From Pseudovibrio axinellae (GTDB lineage Bacteria > Pseudomonadota > Alphaproteobacteria > Rhizobiales > Stappiaceae): 64,000 nt of DNA. The notes beneath the pieces are model-generated. The model saw only the letters and a program-made list of their open reading frames with translations, was not told the origin of the DNA and did not search any database. A program made the translations under genes and the position numbers. This document shows, one piece after another, positions 45,553-54,202 of this stretch (its first letter is position 1; each line of letters starts with the position of its first letter). The stretch is from positions 620,001 to 684,000 of the forward strand of contig NZ_FOFM01000001.1 of the NCBI RefSeq assembly GCF_900110875.1. Reading direction: 5' to 3'.

Positions 45553-48500
45553 TTATATAGCCCGAGTGGCCAGAGCAGTTATCAGCCGTTGGTCAGGCTC
45601 GCCCGTTGTTTCCATTCCCAGTCGCGCCTGTAAGCTTTTGATTGCGCGACGTGTATTGGGTCCCAGCACGCCGTCAGGTGCGCCCGGATCAAAACCAAGG
45701 TTCAACAATGCTTGTTGGATTTTCTTCACAGTCTGCGAGCCGTCCTGTGAAAAAGTGGTTTTGGGTTTCCCAGACCACTTGGTATCAATCTCAACTTTGT
45801 TGGCCGCTGGGTCCACCGGTTTGATCTGGAAGAGTGCCACGGCCTCCAATGCACGTACATGCTGGCTCTTGGTCAGTTTAGCGGCAACCTCGTCGCGTTT
45901 GCTGGCTGAATCCTCGTCTCCTCGCAAGGCAGCGAGTGCAAACCACTTATAACTTTCGACCAGATCCTGCTCCATACCAAGCCCACGCGCTGCCAGAATC
46001 GCAAGGTTGAACTTGCTGTCGGCCACGCCGTAATCAGCAGCTATGCGAAACCATTTGACCGCAGCCTCATAATCTGGCGAACCATCAATGCCCTCTACAT
46101 GGAGAACCGCCAGATTGTGCATTGCTTTAATGTTGCCTTGCGCAGCGGCAAGTGTGTACCAGTCGCGCGCCTGAGCAAGGTCCTTTTCAACTCCGCGGCC
46201 TTTTTCATAAAAGCTGCCGATACGATATTGTGCTGGAGCCAGACCTTGTGCAGCCGCTTTGCGATACCAATTCGCAGCTGCTGCCAGGTCAGCAGGTACG
46301 AGATTGCCGACCGTATAACGGCGAGCTACCTCAAACTGGGCGGCAGCCACGCCTGAGACCGCGGCAGAACGCAGGCTGACCGGGCCAATTGCATAAGGCA
46401 GGTCATAAGCTGATGGCTGTGGGGTGACTTGTTCAACAGGCCGTGAAGGGGCAACAGAGCCGGTGTGCCCACCATAACTGGCGGAATTAACCTGAGGGGC
46501 CGAAGCGATCGCTGTTGTGATCGGGTCAACAAATGGAGAAGCACCCATATCTGGTGCGCTCTTTTGCGTCCGCGCATACAAGCCTATGGGTGTTGCCTGA
46601 CCAAAGACCAGCTCTCTTGTAGGTTCAGAGGGCGCTGTGGCGGCACCTGACTGCCAGAAGCTCGTTGCACTGACTGGAGACGGCAGTTCTGTATCCTGCG
46701 ACATGGTAGAGGCACTGCTGATGATATCTGCCGCGCTCATTGCGTCCAGATCAGCGCCGAGCAGCGATGTGCCCTCATTGCCTGGCATTTGAGCGTCTTG
46801 TGCCATGATGCTTGGAAGCGCAGTGGTGCCAGCTGTGTCGGCATTCTCAGTGCCGGAGAACAGCCCTGAATTGAACACCTGTAAGGTCCCGATGGTCAAA
46901 AGGAGAGCTGCCGCGGCGAGCATGATTGCGCGGCGCCGACTGGACTTGCTTTCTTTCGTTTTGCCATTACCTGTCTTCTCGGGTTGGTCGACCTCAACAG
47001 GAGCTGCAGACAGGTTGATCGGTTCTTTGCGGCCTGTGGCTGTGTCGGTAACTATATCCTCTGGGCTTAAGGAAATTGGCTCTTCTTCCACCTGCAACTG
47101 GCTGAGAACCTGCGCTGTTGCAGCGGCCTTTTTGGCCCTCATGTTCTCAGGAACTTCTACAGTTGCAGTGCGATTGGGACTGATATAGTCGCGCAGACGG
47201 CGCGCGCGTTCAGGCGCCTTACTCTTGCTGGATGAAGGTGTTTCTTCATCCTTTTTCGCTTTTTTAGCTTCCTTCGCAGCTGCCTTAGCGGCACGGCGGG
47301 CTGCTGCGATAAAATCTGCTTTGCGGTTGCGCGGACCTTCTTGGACCTTGGTGTTGGCATCGTGTGTTGATGCATCTGACTTATAGCCTTTGGTGAAGGC
47401 ACCCAGAATTGAACTGATCTGCTTATCACCCACCAGCTTTTGGTGTTCCTTGGAAATATCTGTATTTCCGATTGCGTTACGGATGCTTTCCAGATTTTCC
47501 AAACGGTTGGAGATTGTGCCGAGCACATCACGCACACCTTGGAGCGCGTCCTGATCAACCTTTCCCTTATGAGCAGATGCTTCGAGCAGGTTTTGCAGGT
47601 CAAGACGTAGCGCAGAGATCGCTGCTTCAACAGCTTCCCCTTGCTCAGCCCCTTCGCCCAGAGCGAGTTTCGTCGTTGCAGCTTTCACCGCATCCTGAGC
47701 GATTTGCTGGGCCTTATCGACCATATCGGTATGCAGGCCTTTCAGCTCTACCTCAATGGAACCAAAGCTGTTTTCCAGATTCCCCAGTGATCCGAAGTGG
47801 CTCTGAGACATATCCAGCTTCTGAGAGAGATCTGCGATCTGCGTTTCCAGACGATCAATCTCCATGTCAGATGACACGCTCGACGGGCTGGAGATGGTCG
47901 CTGCAAGTTCTTGCAACTGGGTTTCGATGTCATTTGACGTTGCCAATGCACCGATATGCCCACGCAGCTCTGAGATTTCTGCGCGAATTTTGGACAGGCC
48001 TTTATCAGAGGATGCGCCGTGTGCGCTGTCCTCAACCACCTGTGTCAGTGTCATCACGCGCTGCTCGAGGCGTGCAAGCGCGGCGCTTTCATTCTCGCTC
48101 AATGCAACTTCGAATGAAGTATCTGTCAGGCGTTCGCCGATATTATCGAGCTTCGTGTTCAGGTGATCGAGGCGACTTTCGATGGACGAAAAGGCCTGAT
48201 CAATTTCGCTCGTGGTCTCCGGGCTGCGCTCCATACGCTTAAGCTGGTCGCCAATGTCGGAGAGGCGCTCTTCCAAACGGCTCAGCTGCTGAGTGTTGCC
48301 GCCGTGCTCGGGGCCTTCTGCCAGAATATTGGATATGGAATCCAAACGACCATGCAGGCGGTCAATAACATCGCCGTCTGGTAAACGTGTTTCGACGCTG
48401 CTTAAACGGGACTGGATATCGAGCTGAATTGAAGAGAAGTGATCCAGCTCATCCATACGTGCGGTTAAGAAACGGATGCGCTGATCCACATCATGGATCA

Positions 48501-50079
48501 TACGACCAGAATCGAGACGATCAATCACAGTTCTGAGCTGCGTAATATCTTCGCGCACCACTTCCAGGCCAGTTGTGCCAGAGCGGTGCAGGACATCTTC
48601 AAGGCGCTCTCCCATGGAGGACAGCCGGTTTTCCAAAGACGTTAACTGATCGACACGTGGTAACTGACGGATTTGCGCTTCCACATCAGTCATGCGCTGT
48701 GTCAGGCTTTCAAAAATACCCGGATCAAGGTTCTTATCAGCAAGTTCTTGCAGACGTGACTGGATTGAGGCATGGGCCATGCCCAATGCGTTGAGGCTGT
48801 CTTCAATGTCAGAGCGCGACAACGCAGCCTTCATCTGCTCCAGCTCGTAACGCAACTCCTTCAACAACAGCCCATTGCCCTCATCATCCCGCAGACGATC
48901 AATAATTTCTGAGAGCTGGGCGCGGTTGTCAGAGGTGCGTTCCATCATGTCGCCGCGAAGACTGTTCAGCTGGGTTTGCATGCCGTCTTGCAGCTCTGCA
49001 ATTTGATGTTCAGCAGGTGCGCGCAATGTATCGAGCTGTTCGGCCAACTGTCGAAAGTGGCCGTCAATCATTGTATTTAGTTCGCTGTAGCCAGCAGAAC
49101 CACCCGCATCTGCACTCGTGTTTTCTTGAGTGTCTACCCCGTGAGGGGCACCTGCTGTGTTGAAGCGCGGCTCCATCTGGGCAACCGGCGGGTAGGCATA
49201 GGGTGAAGCGGTTTCGGCGGCTGGCGCGGTGTTTGCGCGCGTATGCTCAGCTGCGATAGCTTCACCTTGCAGTGCAGCTTTATGCGGGGCTGTTTGCTCT
49301 GGAATACCCTTACCCTTCTCATTTTCGTTATGAGCAAGGGAATTCAAGCGTTCGTCCAACGCGTTTAATGCATCCAGAACAGAGCTGATGCGTTTTACCT
49401 TAGAATTGTCGGCGGGATACTGCTTTTCCTGCCGCACTGCCGGCCCATGTGAGTGCGCATCCGGCTGCGCCGCAACAGGCGCATAAGGAGATGCTGGATA
49501 GGCTCCCATGCCCGTTGAAGCGGGATTAGTATGTGTTTGAGCATGCCGTTGTGACGCCTGCTCGGCACCAAAGTGTGCTGAGTGGCGCGCAGGAGCAGGT
49601 TCATGTCCGCGCATCAATGGTGGTCGTGGGTGCATTAATGGATCACGGGACACACCAGCTCGCGCATGTACTTTAGGGTCTAAAGCCGGGTCATACTGAT
49701 CTTCATAGGCGTATGGGCTTGTCGTTTGGTCCAGCCCTGTTCGCAGGTCAGAGCGGCGCCAAGGATCGCGTCCTTGCGGTTTTTCTGGAGCAACGCTTGG
49801 GCGTGAGCGTGTTTGATCTGCATGCATCAAACGGTTGAGAGCCTGTGCAACCTCATTCATTGCCTCTTCCTGAGACCTTGCACGCGCGTTTTCATAGGGC
49901 TGAGGGGCGTCACTCTCAAACTCGTTGTAATAGGGAGAATGGGCGGTATGCCTTGCCGCTGCAGGATTATGTCGCGCCATTCCACTTTCCTCCAACCACT
50001 TAGCGTGGTCTGCCTCCAGCCCTTCACCATAGGACGTGCCTGAAGTGGACTTTCCAAATTCTGGTTTTTTCCAAGACAT
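45553..50079 (-). CDS. podJ: PodJ-like polarity protein with Sel1 repeats and peptidoglycan-binding domain
   Basis: A 1508-residue bitopic protein. Residues 1-250 are polar and probably disordered (many His, Pro, Gln); about 330-930 is dense coiled coil; a basic/Lys-rich stretch with many Ala-Lys repeats follows; one membrane helix spans about 1050-1073 (IMLAAAALLLTIGTLQVF). The periplasmic part holds four Sel1-like repeats (about 1236-1403, e.g. AAANWYRKAAAQGLAPAQYRIG) and a C-terminal PG_binding_1 domain (about 1447-1506). The layout matches the Caulobacter and Rhizobiales polar organiser PodJ. The ATG at 50079 (MSWKKPEFGKSTSG) is preferred to a GTG seven codons upstream. The exact polar role here is inferred. 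Confidence 0.85.
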   Translation of the reverse strand: MSWKKPEFGKSTSGTSYGEGLEADHAKWLEESGMARHNPAAARHTAHSPYYNEFESDAPQPYENARARSQEEAMNEVAQALNRLMHADQTRSRPSVAPEKPQGRDPWRRSDLRTGLDQTTSPYAYEDQYDPALDPKVHARAGVSRDPLMHPRPPLMRGHEPAPARHSAHFGAEQASQRHAQTHTNPASTGMGAYPASPYAPVAAQPDAHSHGPAVRQEKQYPADNSKVKRISSVLDALNALDERLNSLAHNENEKGKGIPEQTAPHKAALQGEAIAAEHTRANTAPAAETASPYAYPPVAQMEPRFNTAGAPHGVDTQENTSADAGGSAGYSELNTMIDGHFRQLAEQLDTLRAPAEHQIAELQDGMQTQLNSLRGDMMERTSDNRAQLSEIIDRLRDDEGNGLLLKELRYELEQMKAALSRSDIEDSLNALGMAHASIQSRLQELADKNLDPGIFESLTQRMTDVEAQIRQLPRVDQLTSLENRLSSMGERLEDVLHRSGTTGLEVVREDITQLRTVIDRLDSGRMIHDVDQRIRFLTARMDELDHFSSIQLDIQSRLSSVETRLPDGDVIDRLHGRLDSISNILAEGPEHGGNTQQLSRLEERLSDIGDQLKRMERSPETTSEIDQAFSSIESRLDHLNTKLDNIGERLTDTSFEVALSENESAALARLEQRVMTLTQVVEDSAHGASSDKGLSKIRAEISELRGHIGALATSNDIETQLQELAATISSPSSVSSDMEIDRLETQIADLSQKLDMSQSHFGSLGNLENSFGSIEVELKGLHTDMVDKAQQIAQDAVKAATTKLALGEGAEQGEAVEAAISALRLDLQNLLEASAHKGKVDQDALQGVRDVLGTISNRLENLESIRNAIGNTDISKEHQKLVGDKQISSILGAFTKGYKSDASTHDANTKVQEGPRNRKADFIAAARRAAKAAAKEAKKAKKDEETPSSSKSKAPERARRLRDYISPNRTATVEVPENMRAKKAAATAQVLSQLQVEEEPISLSPEDIVTDTATGRKEPINLSAAPVEVDQPEKTGNGKTKESKSSRRRAIMLAAAALLLTIGTLQVFNSGLFSGTENADTAGTTALPSIMAQDAQMPGNEGTSLLGADLDAMSAADIISSASTMSQDTELPSPVSATSFWQSGAATAPSEPTRELVFGQATPIGLYARTQKSAPDMGASPFVDPITTAIASAPQVNSASYGGHTGSVAPSRPVEQVTPQPSAYDLPYAIGPVSLRSAAVSGVAAAQFEVARRYTVGNLVPADLAAAANWYRKAAAQGLAPAQYRIGSFYEKGRGVEKDLAQARDWYTLAAAQGNIKAMHNLAVLHVEGIDGSPDYEAAVKWFRIAADYGVADSKFNLAILAARGLGMEQDLVESYKWFALAALRGDEDSASKRDEVAAKLTKSQHVRALEAVALFQIKPVDPAANKVEIDTKWSGKPKTTFSQDGSQTVKKIQQALLNLGFDPGAPDGVLGPNTRRAIKSLQARLGMETTGEPDQRLITALATRAI

Positions 50080-50556
50080 GCCTGCAGGGCCCCATAACAC
50101 TTGTCCGGCGCGCGCGGTGTTTCAGCCTCTTCCCCAAAAAAGTTTATCCAATTAACGTCAACTGCTTTGCACAGTTCTGGAATAGGTCAAGAAACGAATC
50201 ACTTTGCGGTTTTGAACCGGTCTTAAAACTCGTAGCCCTATTTTTTTACTCGTTAGGGTAAATAGTGGGTTAATAGCTCGAATTCTGTTTGAGCGGCCCT
50301 TAAGGAATGTGGATTCCGGCTCTATTCCAACAAATCCCCCGCATTTTTTAGTATTTCAGAAGAAACTCATGAAAATTATTCGTGTTCTGAATTGTTCGAA
50401 TTGCAAGTTATCTTGCCGCTTTTGCTAGACCTAAAGGGCGTTGCCGCTGTATAAACTTGACAGAAATTACACAGTGCAGCATTGGGCATGCACTTGTGTA
50501 AACACGTCACGCAGTCAAGGCAGTGCCGCGTAAGGAAAAAAGAACAGGTCAAGCAG
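50080..50556. other. Divergent upstream region of podJ and merR
   Basis: About 480 bases; AT-rich in the middle (50200-50400). A -35-like TTGACA occurs at 50457-50462 and a long imperfect inverted repeat at 50467-50501, listed separately. No gene seen. Confidence 0.5.
50467..50501 (+). promoter_or_regulatory. Inverted repeat upstream of merR (candidate operator)
   Basis: TTACACA-GTGCA and TGCAC-T-TGTGTAA form 12-bp arms with one extra base, separated by 10 bases. It lies directly downstream of a TTGACA hexamer and 55-90 bases before the merR ATG, a suitable place for autoregulation. Confidence 0.5.
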
Positions 50557-51003
50557 ATGAGCGAAGCCCTACATATCAATGAGATGATTGTTGATGTTGT
50601 TGCCAAAGAGCTGGGTAAGGGAAAAAAAACACAGTTTACCATTGGCGACCTGGCAAAAGAATTTGATGTCACACTCCGTACTCTGCGGTTTTATGAGGAT
50701 AAAGGCCTCCTGAATCCTAAGCGCGATGGACTTAACCGTATCTACAATCGTCGCGACCGCGCGCGTTTGAAGCTGGTTTTGATGGGAAAGCGCGTTGGAT
50801 TTTCGCTCTCCGAAATTCGCGACATGCTGGATCTTTATGACCTGCGCGATGGACAGGTCACTCAGCTGGAAGTGGCGTTGCAGCGGTTTCAGGAGCAGAT
50901 CCGGGTGCTGGAAGGCCAGCGCGGAAATATCGATGAAGCTATCGATGATTTGCAGCGGACCGTAGACATTGTCGAAGGCATGCTTCAAGAGAAAAAAGCT
51001 TAA
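50557..51003 (+). CDS. MerR-family transcriptional regulator
   Basis: A 148-residue regulator: winged helix QFTIGDLAKEFDVTLRTLRFYEDKGLL-type N-terminal domain (residues about 28-95, including the RFYEDKGLL signature) and a long C-terminal coiled coil (QLEVALQRFQEQIRVLEGQRGNI). There is no metal-binding Cys set, so it belongs with the metabolite-sensing MerR proteins, such as LiuR-type regulators of fatty-acid and amino-acid breakdown. The ATG at 50557 is the family start. A terminator follows. It probably controls the beta-oxidation operon at 54302, from which it is separated by a short accessory island. Confidence 0.87.
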   Translation: MSEALHINEMIVDVVAKELGKGKKTQFTIGDLAKEFDVTLRTLRFYEDKGLLNPKRDGLNRIYNRRDRARLKLVLMGKRVGFSLSEIRDMLDLYDLRDGQVTQLEVALQRFQEQIRVLEGQRGNIDEAIDDLQRTVDIVEGMLQEKKA

Positions 51004-51018
51004 CTTCTCTCTGCTTTC

Positions 51019-51044
51019 AGGTGGGGGCAATCCCCCACCTTTTT
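51019..51044 (+). terminator. Terminator of merR
   Basis: 9-bp stem AGGTGGGGG/CCCCCACCT with a four-base loop followed by TTTT, 15 bases after the stop codon. Confidence 0.92.
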
Positions 51045-51140
51045 CTCAGGTTCTCTGGCTCGCATCAAAAAGATGGTGGCCGGGGAATACATTTATTTTT
51101 TTCATCTAAAATTTTAATTGTTTTCCCGAGCATTCTTAAT

Positions 51141-51449
51141 CTAGCTGTTATCCAGTCCATAATCACGTAGGACACTGGCAACGCGGATACGGTACTTTTG
51201 GAAATATTCGTTACGACCCAGTTGTTGGGCAGCTTGATGCTTTTCCTGAGTGCGCCAGCGCTTCACTGCTTCTTCATCCTCAAAAAAAGACAATGATAAA
51301 ATCTTCTCAGGGTTGGTCAGGCTCTGAAAGCGTTCCACAGAGATAAACCCCTGTATTTTTTCAAGCTCTGGCTTAATTGATGCGGCCACGTCCAGGTAAC
51401 TGGCTTTATGATCTGCGTATGGCTCAACTTCAAATATAACAGCTATCAT
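51141..51449 (-). CDS. Antibiotic-biosynthesis-monooxygenase (ABM) domain protein
   Basis: A 102-residue single-domain protein: MIAVIFEVEPYADHKASYLDVAA, then IQGFISVERFQSLTNPEKILSLSFFEDEEAVKRWR, the standard ABM layout (dimeric ferredoxin-like barrel). ABM enzymes are cofactor-free oxygenases or haem-degrading proteins, but many have no known role. It begins 30 bases after the NIPSNAP stop on the same strand, so the two form an operon. This pairing of two barrel proteins suggests a shared hydrophobic substrate, by inference only. Confidence 0.85.
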   Translation of the reverse strand: MIAVIFEVEPYADHKASYLDVAASIKPELEKIQGFISVERFQSLTNPEKILSLSFFEDEEAVKRWRTQEKHQAAQQLGRNEYFQKYRIRVASVLRDYGLDNS

Positions 51450-51479
51450 GCTGGAAACTCACTTGTACTGGCGTAATGA

Positions 51480-51800
51480 TCAGGGTTTTGCATGTGGGTG
51501 GGAGGCAAGGGTCAGGAACGTCCTGTCTTCCTTTAACAGGAACTTCTCACGCATGGCGAATTCGTAGTTTTCTTGCCCTAACGGGTCTTGCGCAAGTCTT
51601 GCCCGGTACTCTTCGTAGTGTGCCAAACTTTGCACGTTATAGATGCCGTAGGCCAGCGTTGTTGAGCCCTCATGAGGGGCATAGTACCCGATCAGATCTG
51701 CACCACAGCGTGGAATTGCTTGCCCCCAGTTACGCGCATATTGGGAAAATTCCGCTTTTTTGGTTGGGTCAATCTGATAGCGGATGATACATGTCAGCAT
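51480..51800 (-). CDS. NIPSNAP family protein
   Basis: A 106-residue protein of the NIPSNAP/dimeric alpha-beta-barrel group: MLTCIIRYQIDPTKKAEFSQYARNW, then CGADLIGYYAPHEG, YGIYNVQSLAHYEEYRARLAQDP and the basic ending AMREKFLLKEDRTFL. The ATG at 51800 has GGAG eight bases upstream. First gene of the NIPSNAP-ABM operon. Its first codons and promoter occur a second time at 53190-53340. A palindrome in the promoter (51862-51877) is shared with that copy. Confidence 0.87.
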   Translation of the reverse strand: MLTCIIRYQIDPTKKAEFSQYARNWGQAIPRCGADLIGYYAPHEGSTTLAYGIYNVQSLAHYEEYRARLAQDPLGQENYEFAMREKFLLKEDRTFLTLASHPHAKP

Positions 51801-51900
51801 CACAGTTCTCCAGTTAAATTAAGCAATGCAGGCGGTATAGCAATCTACCCATTCGTTTTGTTTCGATCGTGATCGAATTATTGGCGCACTTAATATGCTG
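51740..51900. repeat. Divergent promoter repeat, copy A
   Basis: Carries the first codons of the NIPSNAP gene and its upstream region. Over 51761-51900 it matches 53201-53340 at about 122 of 140 bases by hand count, without gaps at an offset of 1440. Confidence 0.9.
51862..51877. promoter_or_regulatory. Palindrome A, candidate ArsR-type operator
   Basis: Perfect inverted repeat TTCGATC-GT-GATCGAA about 65 bases upstream of the NIPSNAP ATG. The same element with one changed base is present before the ArsR-type gene. Confidence 0.65.
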
Positions 51901-52010
51901 CGTTGAGCGCGCCCAAATGCCCCATGAAGAGCAGAATATCCCAGTTGCCCTATAAATCCTCAGTGCTGCAATAACCTGCCAATGAGTTAAGTTGGCAAAT
52001 AGGCACAGGA

Positions 52011-53102
52011 ATGCTTAAATGTCGGATACTGCGCAGTTTCTGGCGGTTTTTTGCCAGAGGAGTAGGGGCTGGTGTATTGCGAATTTTAAAAAGCCCTATC
52101 TGGGCTCTTGATGCCTTGATGGGGCAAAAGTCATTTAAGAAGAATCCGATTATTGGAAGTCGCTGGTTAAATGAGCGCGGGTTCTACCTAAAACGCGTGG
52201 CGTGGGCCGCAAGAATGGCTGCTCTGCGTCGACGCCAAATGGTTCACTTTCTGCCAGATGACGATAAAGCGTTCTTTCATCGCAATGGATACATCGTGAA
52301 AGAGAATTTTCTTTCCAAAGATGTTCTTGCACAATTACAGGATGAGATCGCAACGAGAGAGTTTGCTGCAAGCGAAATGCGGCAAGGGAAAACGGTAACA
52401 CGTTTCATCGGCTTGCCGCCTTCGCTGCTGAAAGACTTGCCCGGCCTAAGCAGGGCGGTGCATGATCCGTTCTTACAAAATGCCATGCGCTATGTGGGGT
52501 CATACAACGCGGATCCCATTATATATTTGCATGCTGTTTTATGGGACTTGGAAAAGAAGAAAAAAGACCCTCAGACTGACTTTCACATGGATACGTTTCA
52601 CTCGACATCTAAATCCTGGCTATTTTTGCGCGATGTGGATGTTGCCGATGGGCCCTTTCATTACGTGCCGGGGTCGCATCGGTATACACCTGAACGCAGT
52701 GCCTGGGAGTTTGAGCAAAGCTTGAATGCGGTGCAGCATCCAAATGGGATGCATGCTGCGGGTTCATTCCGTGCGAGTGAGGACGATATCTTAAAGATGG
52801 GCTATGGTGAGCCTGTGAGTTTTGATGTTCCGGCAAATTCTCTGGTGATTGCAGATACGCACGGATTCCACCGGCGAGGGATTGCTACGCGTCCAGGCGT
52901 CCGTGTTGGTTTGTTCGCAGATTTGCGCCGCTCACCTTACTTTCCGTGGTCTGGACTGGATCTGCGCTCCTTGCCGGGAATAAAGGGACGGCAATCGGAA
53001 ATCTATACTGCTTATCTGAACTTCAGGAGCAAACTGAGCGGCAAGCCTAGCCATCACAGAGAAGTCGGCCACGTTAAAATAGATGCACCTCCGGTGCTGT
53101 AA
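52011..53102 (+). CDS. Phytanoyl-CoA dioxygenase (PhyH) family protein
   Basis: A 363-residue Fe(II)/2-oxoglutarate oxygenase. The double-stranded beta-helix holds the HxD iron motif in FHMDTFHSTSKSWLFLRDVD, the second His in IADTHGFHRRGIA, and an Arg shortly after that can bind 2-oxoglutarate. An N-terminal basic stretch (KCRILRSFWRFFARGVGAGVL) has no obvious role. The start at 52011 has only AGGA close by, so the start codon is uncertain. The gene lies between the two copies of the divergent promoter repeat. Substrate unknown; PhyH enzymes hydroxylate a wide range of small molecules. Confidence 0.87.
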   Translation: MLKCRILRSFWRFFARGVGAGVLRILKSPIWALDALMGQKSFKKNPIIGSRWLNERGFYLKRVAWAARMAALRRRQMVHFLPDDDKAFFHRNGYIVKENFLSKDVLAQLQDEIATREFAASEMRQGKTVTRFIGLPPSLLKDLPGLSRAVHDPFLQNAMRYVGSYNADPIIYLHAVLWDLEKKKKDPQTDFHMDTFHSTSKSWLFLRDVDVADGPFHYVPGSHRYTPERSAWEFEQSLNAVQHPNGMHAAGSFRASEDDILKMGYGEPVSFDVPANSLVIADTHGFHRRGIATRPGVRVGLFADLRRSPYFPWSGLDLRSLPGIKGRQSEIYTAYLNFRSKLSGKPSHHREVGHVKIDAPPVL

Positions 53103-53189
53103 AGCGCGCCAAGCTCTTCAGCGCATGCGAAACAGAGAAATGTCCCGTAATGCGTCATGATTAAGGTTTTGCGTGCGTGTTGGGAAAAT

Positions 53190-53240
53190 TCATCCTTTTT
53201 TGGTTGGGTCAATCTGATCGCGAATGATACATGCCAGCAT
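53190..53240 (-). pseudogene. NIPSNAP 5' fragment (16 codons)
   Basis: Minus-strand reading gives MLACIIRDQIDPTKKG and then a stop, against MLTCIIRYQIDPTKKA in the intact gene at 51800. Homology ends just past this point. It is a relic of a NIPSNAP gene that once stood divergent to the ArsR-type gene. Confidence 0.85.
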
Positions 53241-53301
53241 CACAGTCCTCCAGTTTGATGAAGCAATGCAGGTTGTATAGCAATCTACCTATTCAGTTTG
53301 C

Positions 53302-53317
53302 TTCGATGGTGATCGAA
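53302..53317. promoter_or_regulatory. Palindrome B, candidate ArsR-type operator
   Basis: TTCGATG-GT-GATCGAA, one base different from palindrome A, about 60 bases before the ArsR-type ATG. It is positioned for autorepression. Confidence 0.6.
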
Positions 53318-53375
53318 TTATTTGCGCACTTAATGTGTTATGATATGCGTGAACACAATCAGCATGGAGAGCAAC

Positions 53376-54062
53376 ATGAAAGAGGGACCGAACATTGCAG
53401 CGGTGGCAGCTCTGATTGGAGATCCTGCACGTGCAAATATGCTTCAAGCCCTGATGAACGGGGTTGCGTTAACCGCGAGCGAGCTGGCTCAAGAGGCTGG
53501 GGTCACTCCACAAACCTCCAGTTTTCATCTGGGTAAACTGTCGGAGGCAGGCTTGGTGTGCCTGCGCAAACAAGGACGCCATAAATACTATAGCCTTACA
53601 GGCAGTGATGTGGCCTCCCTGCTGGAAGCTTTGAGCGGTATTGCGATGCGTACCGGCATGACGCGTGTGCGCACAGGCCCCAAAGAACCAGCTCTTCGTA
53701 AAGCTCGTGTTTGCTATAACCATCTGGCAGGAGACTATGGTGTTCAAGCCTACGACAGTCTGCTTGCACGGGAGTTTCTGCTCGAAGAAGACGAGCAGCT
53801 TCATCTGACATTAGCTGGCAGAAGCTTTTTCAATGATCTCGGGTTGGTGCTACCAGAGAAAGAAACTAAGCGGCGACCTTTGTGCAAATCCTGTCTGGAT
53901 TGGAGTGTACGAAGGTCCCACCTTGCTGGACTTGCTGGAACTGCCCTCCTCACCTATTTTTTGGAGGAAGGTTGGGCCAGACGCATTGAAGGCAGCCGCG
54001 TCATTGAGTTTTCCAAGACTGGCGATTCTCGCTTCCGCAGCCTCTTTTCCCTTGAGATTTAG
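53376..54062 (+). CDS. ArsR-family HTH regulator with C-terminal sensor domain
   Basis: A 228-residue regulator. Residues 1-90 are an ArsR winged helix (AALIGDPARANMLQALMNGVALTASELAQEAGVTPQTSSFHLGKL in the helix-turn-helix part, then QGRHKYYSLTG in the wing). The longer C-terminal part (RKARVCYNHLAGDYGVQ, LCKSCLDWSVRRSHLAGLAGTALL) is typical of a branch of ArsR-like proteins larger than the metal sensors, and C-x2-C at LCKSC could bind a metal or form a disulphide. GGAG seven bases before the ATG at 53376 fixes the start. It probably represses itself and the NIPSNAP operon through the two palindromes. Confidence 0.83.
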   Translation: MKEGPNIAAVAALIGDPARANMLQALMNGVALTASELAQEAGVTPQTSSFHLGKLSEAGLVCLRKQGRHKYYSLTGSDVASLLEALSGIAMRTGMTRVRTGPKEPALRKARVCYNHLAGDYGVQAYDSLLAREFLLEEDEQLHLTLAGRSFFNDLGLVLPEKETKRRPLCKSCLDWSVRRSHLAGLAGTALLTYFLEEGWARRIEGSRVIEFSKTGDSRFRSLFSLEI

Positions 54063-54202
54063 GGGGCAGACAACGCATATCCATCACTTTCATAGTGTCA
54101 GATGCAGGAGATTCTGAAATTTCACAGGGAAGTTATTATCCAGAAACTCCCAGGATTCTGTAATTTCGTAGAGAACCGTACGAAATTACACTTGGGTATA
54201 AC

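Larger units (their letters stand above)
53180..53340. repeat. Divergent promoter repeat, copy B
   Basis: Second copy of 51740-51900, now in front of the ArsR-type gene. It keeps the NIPSNAP start codon, the promoter spacer and the palindrome. Confidence 0.9.

Noticed and set aside
51740-53340. phyH segment as an insertion sequence or transposon between direct repeats
   Set aside because: The repeats are a gene-start/promoter duplication, not terminal inverted repeats, and no transposase is present.
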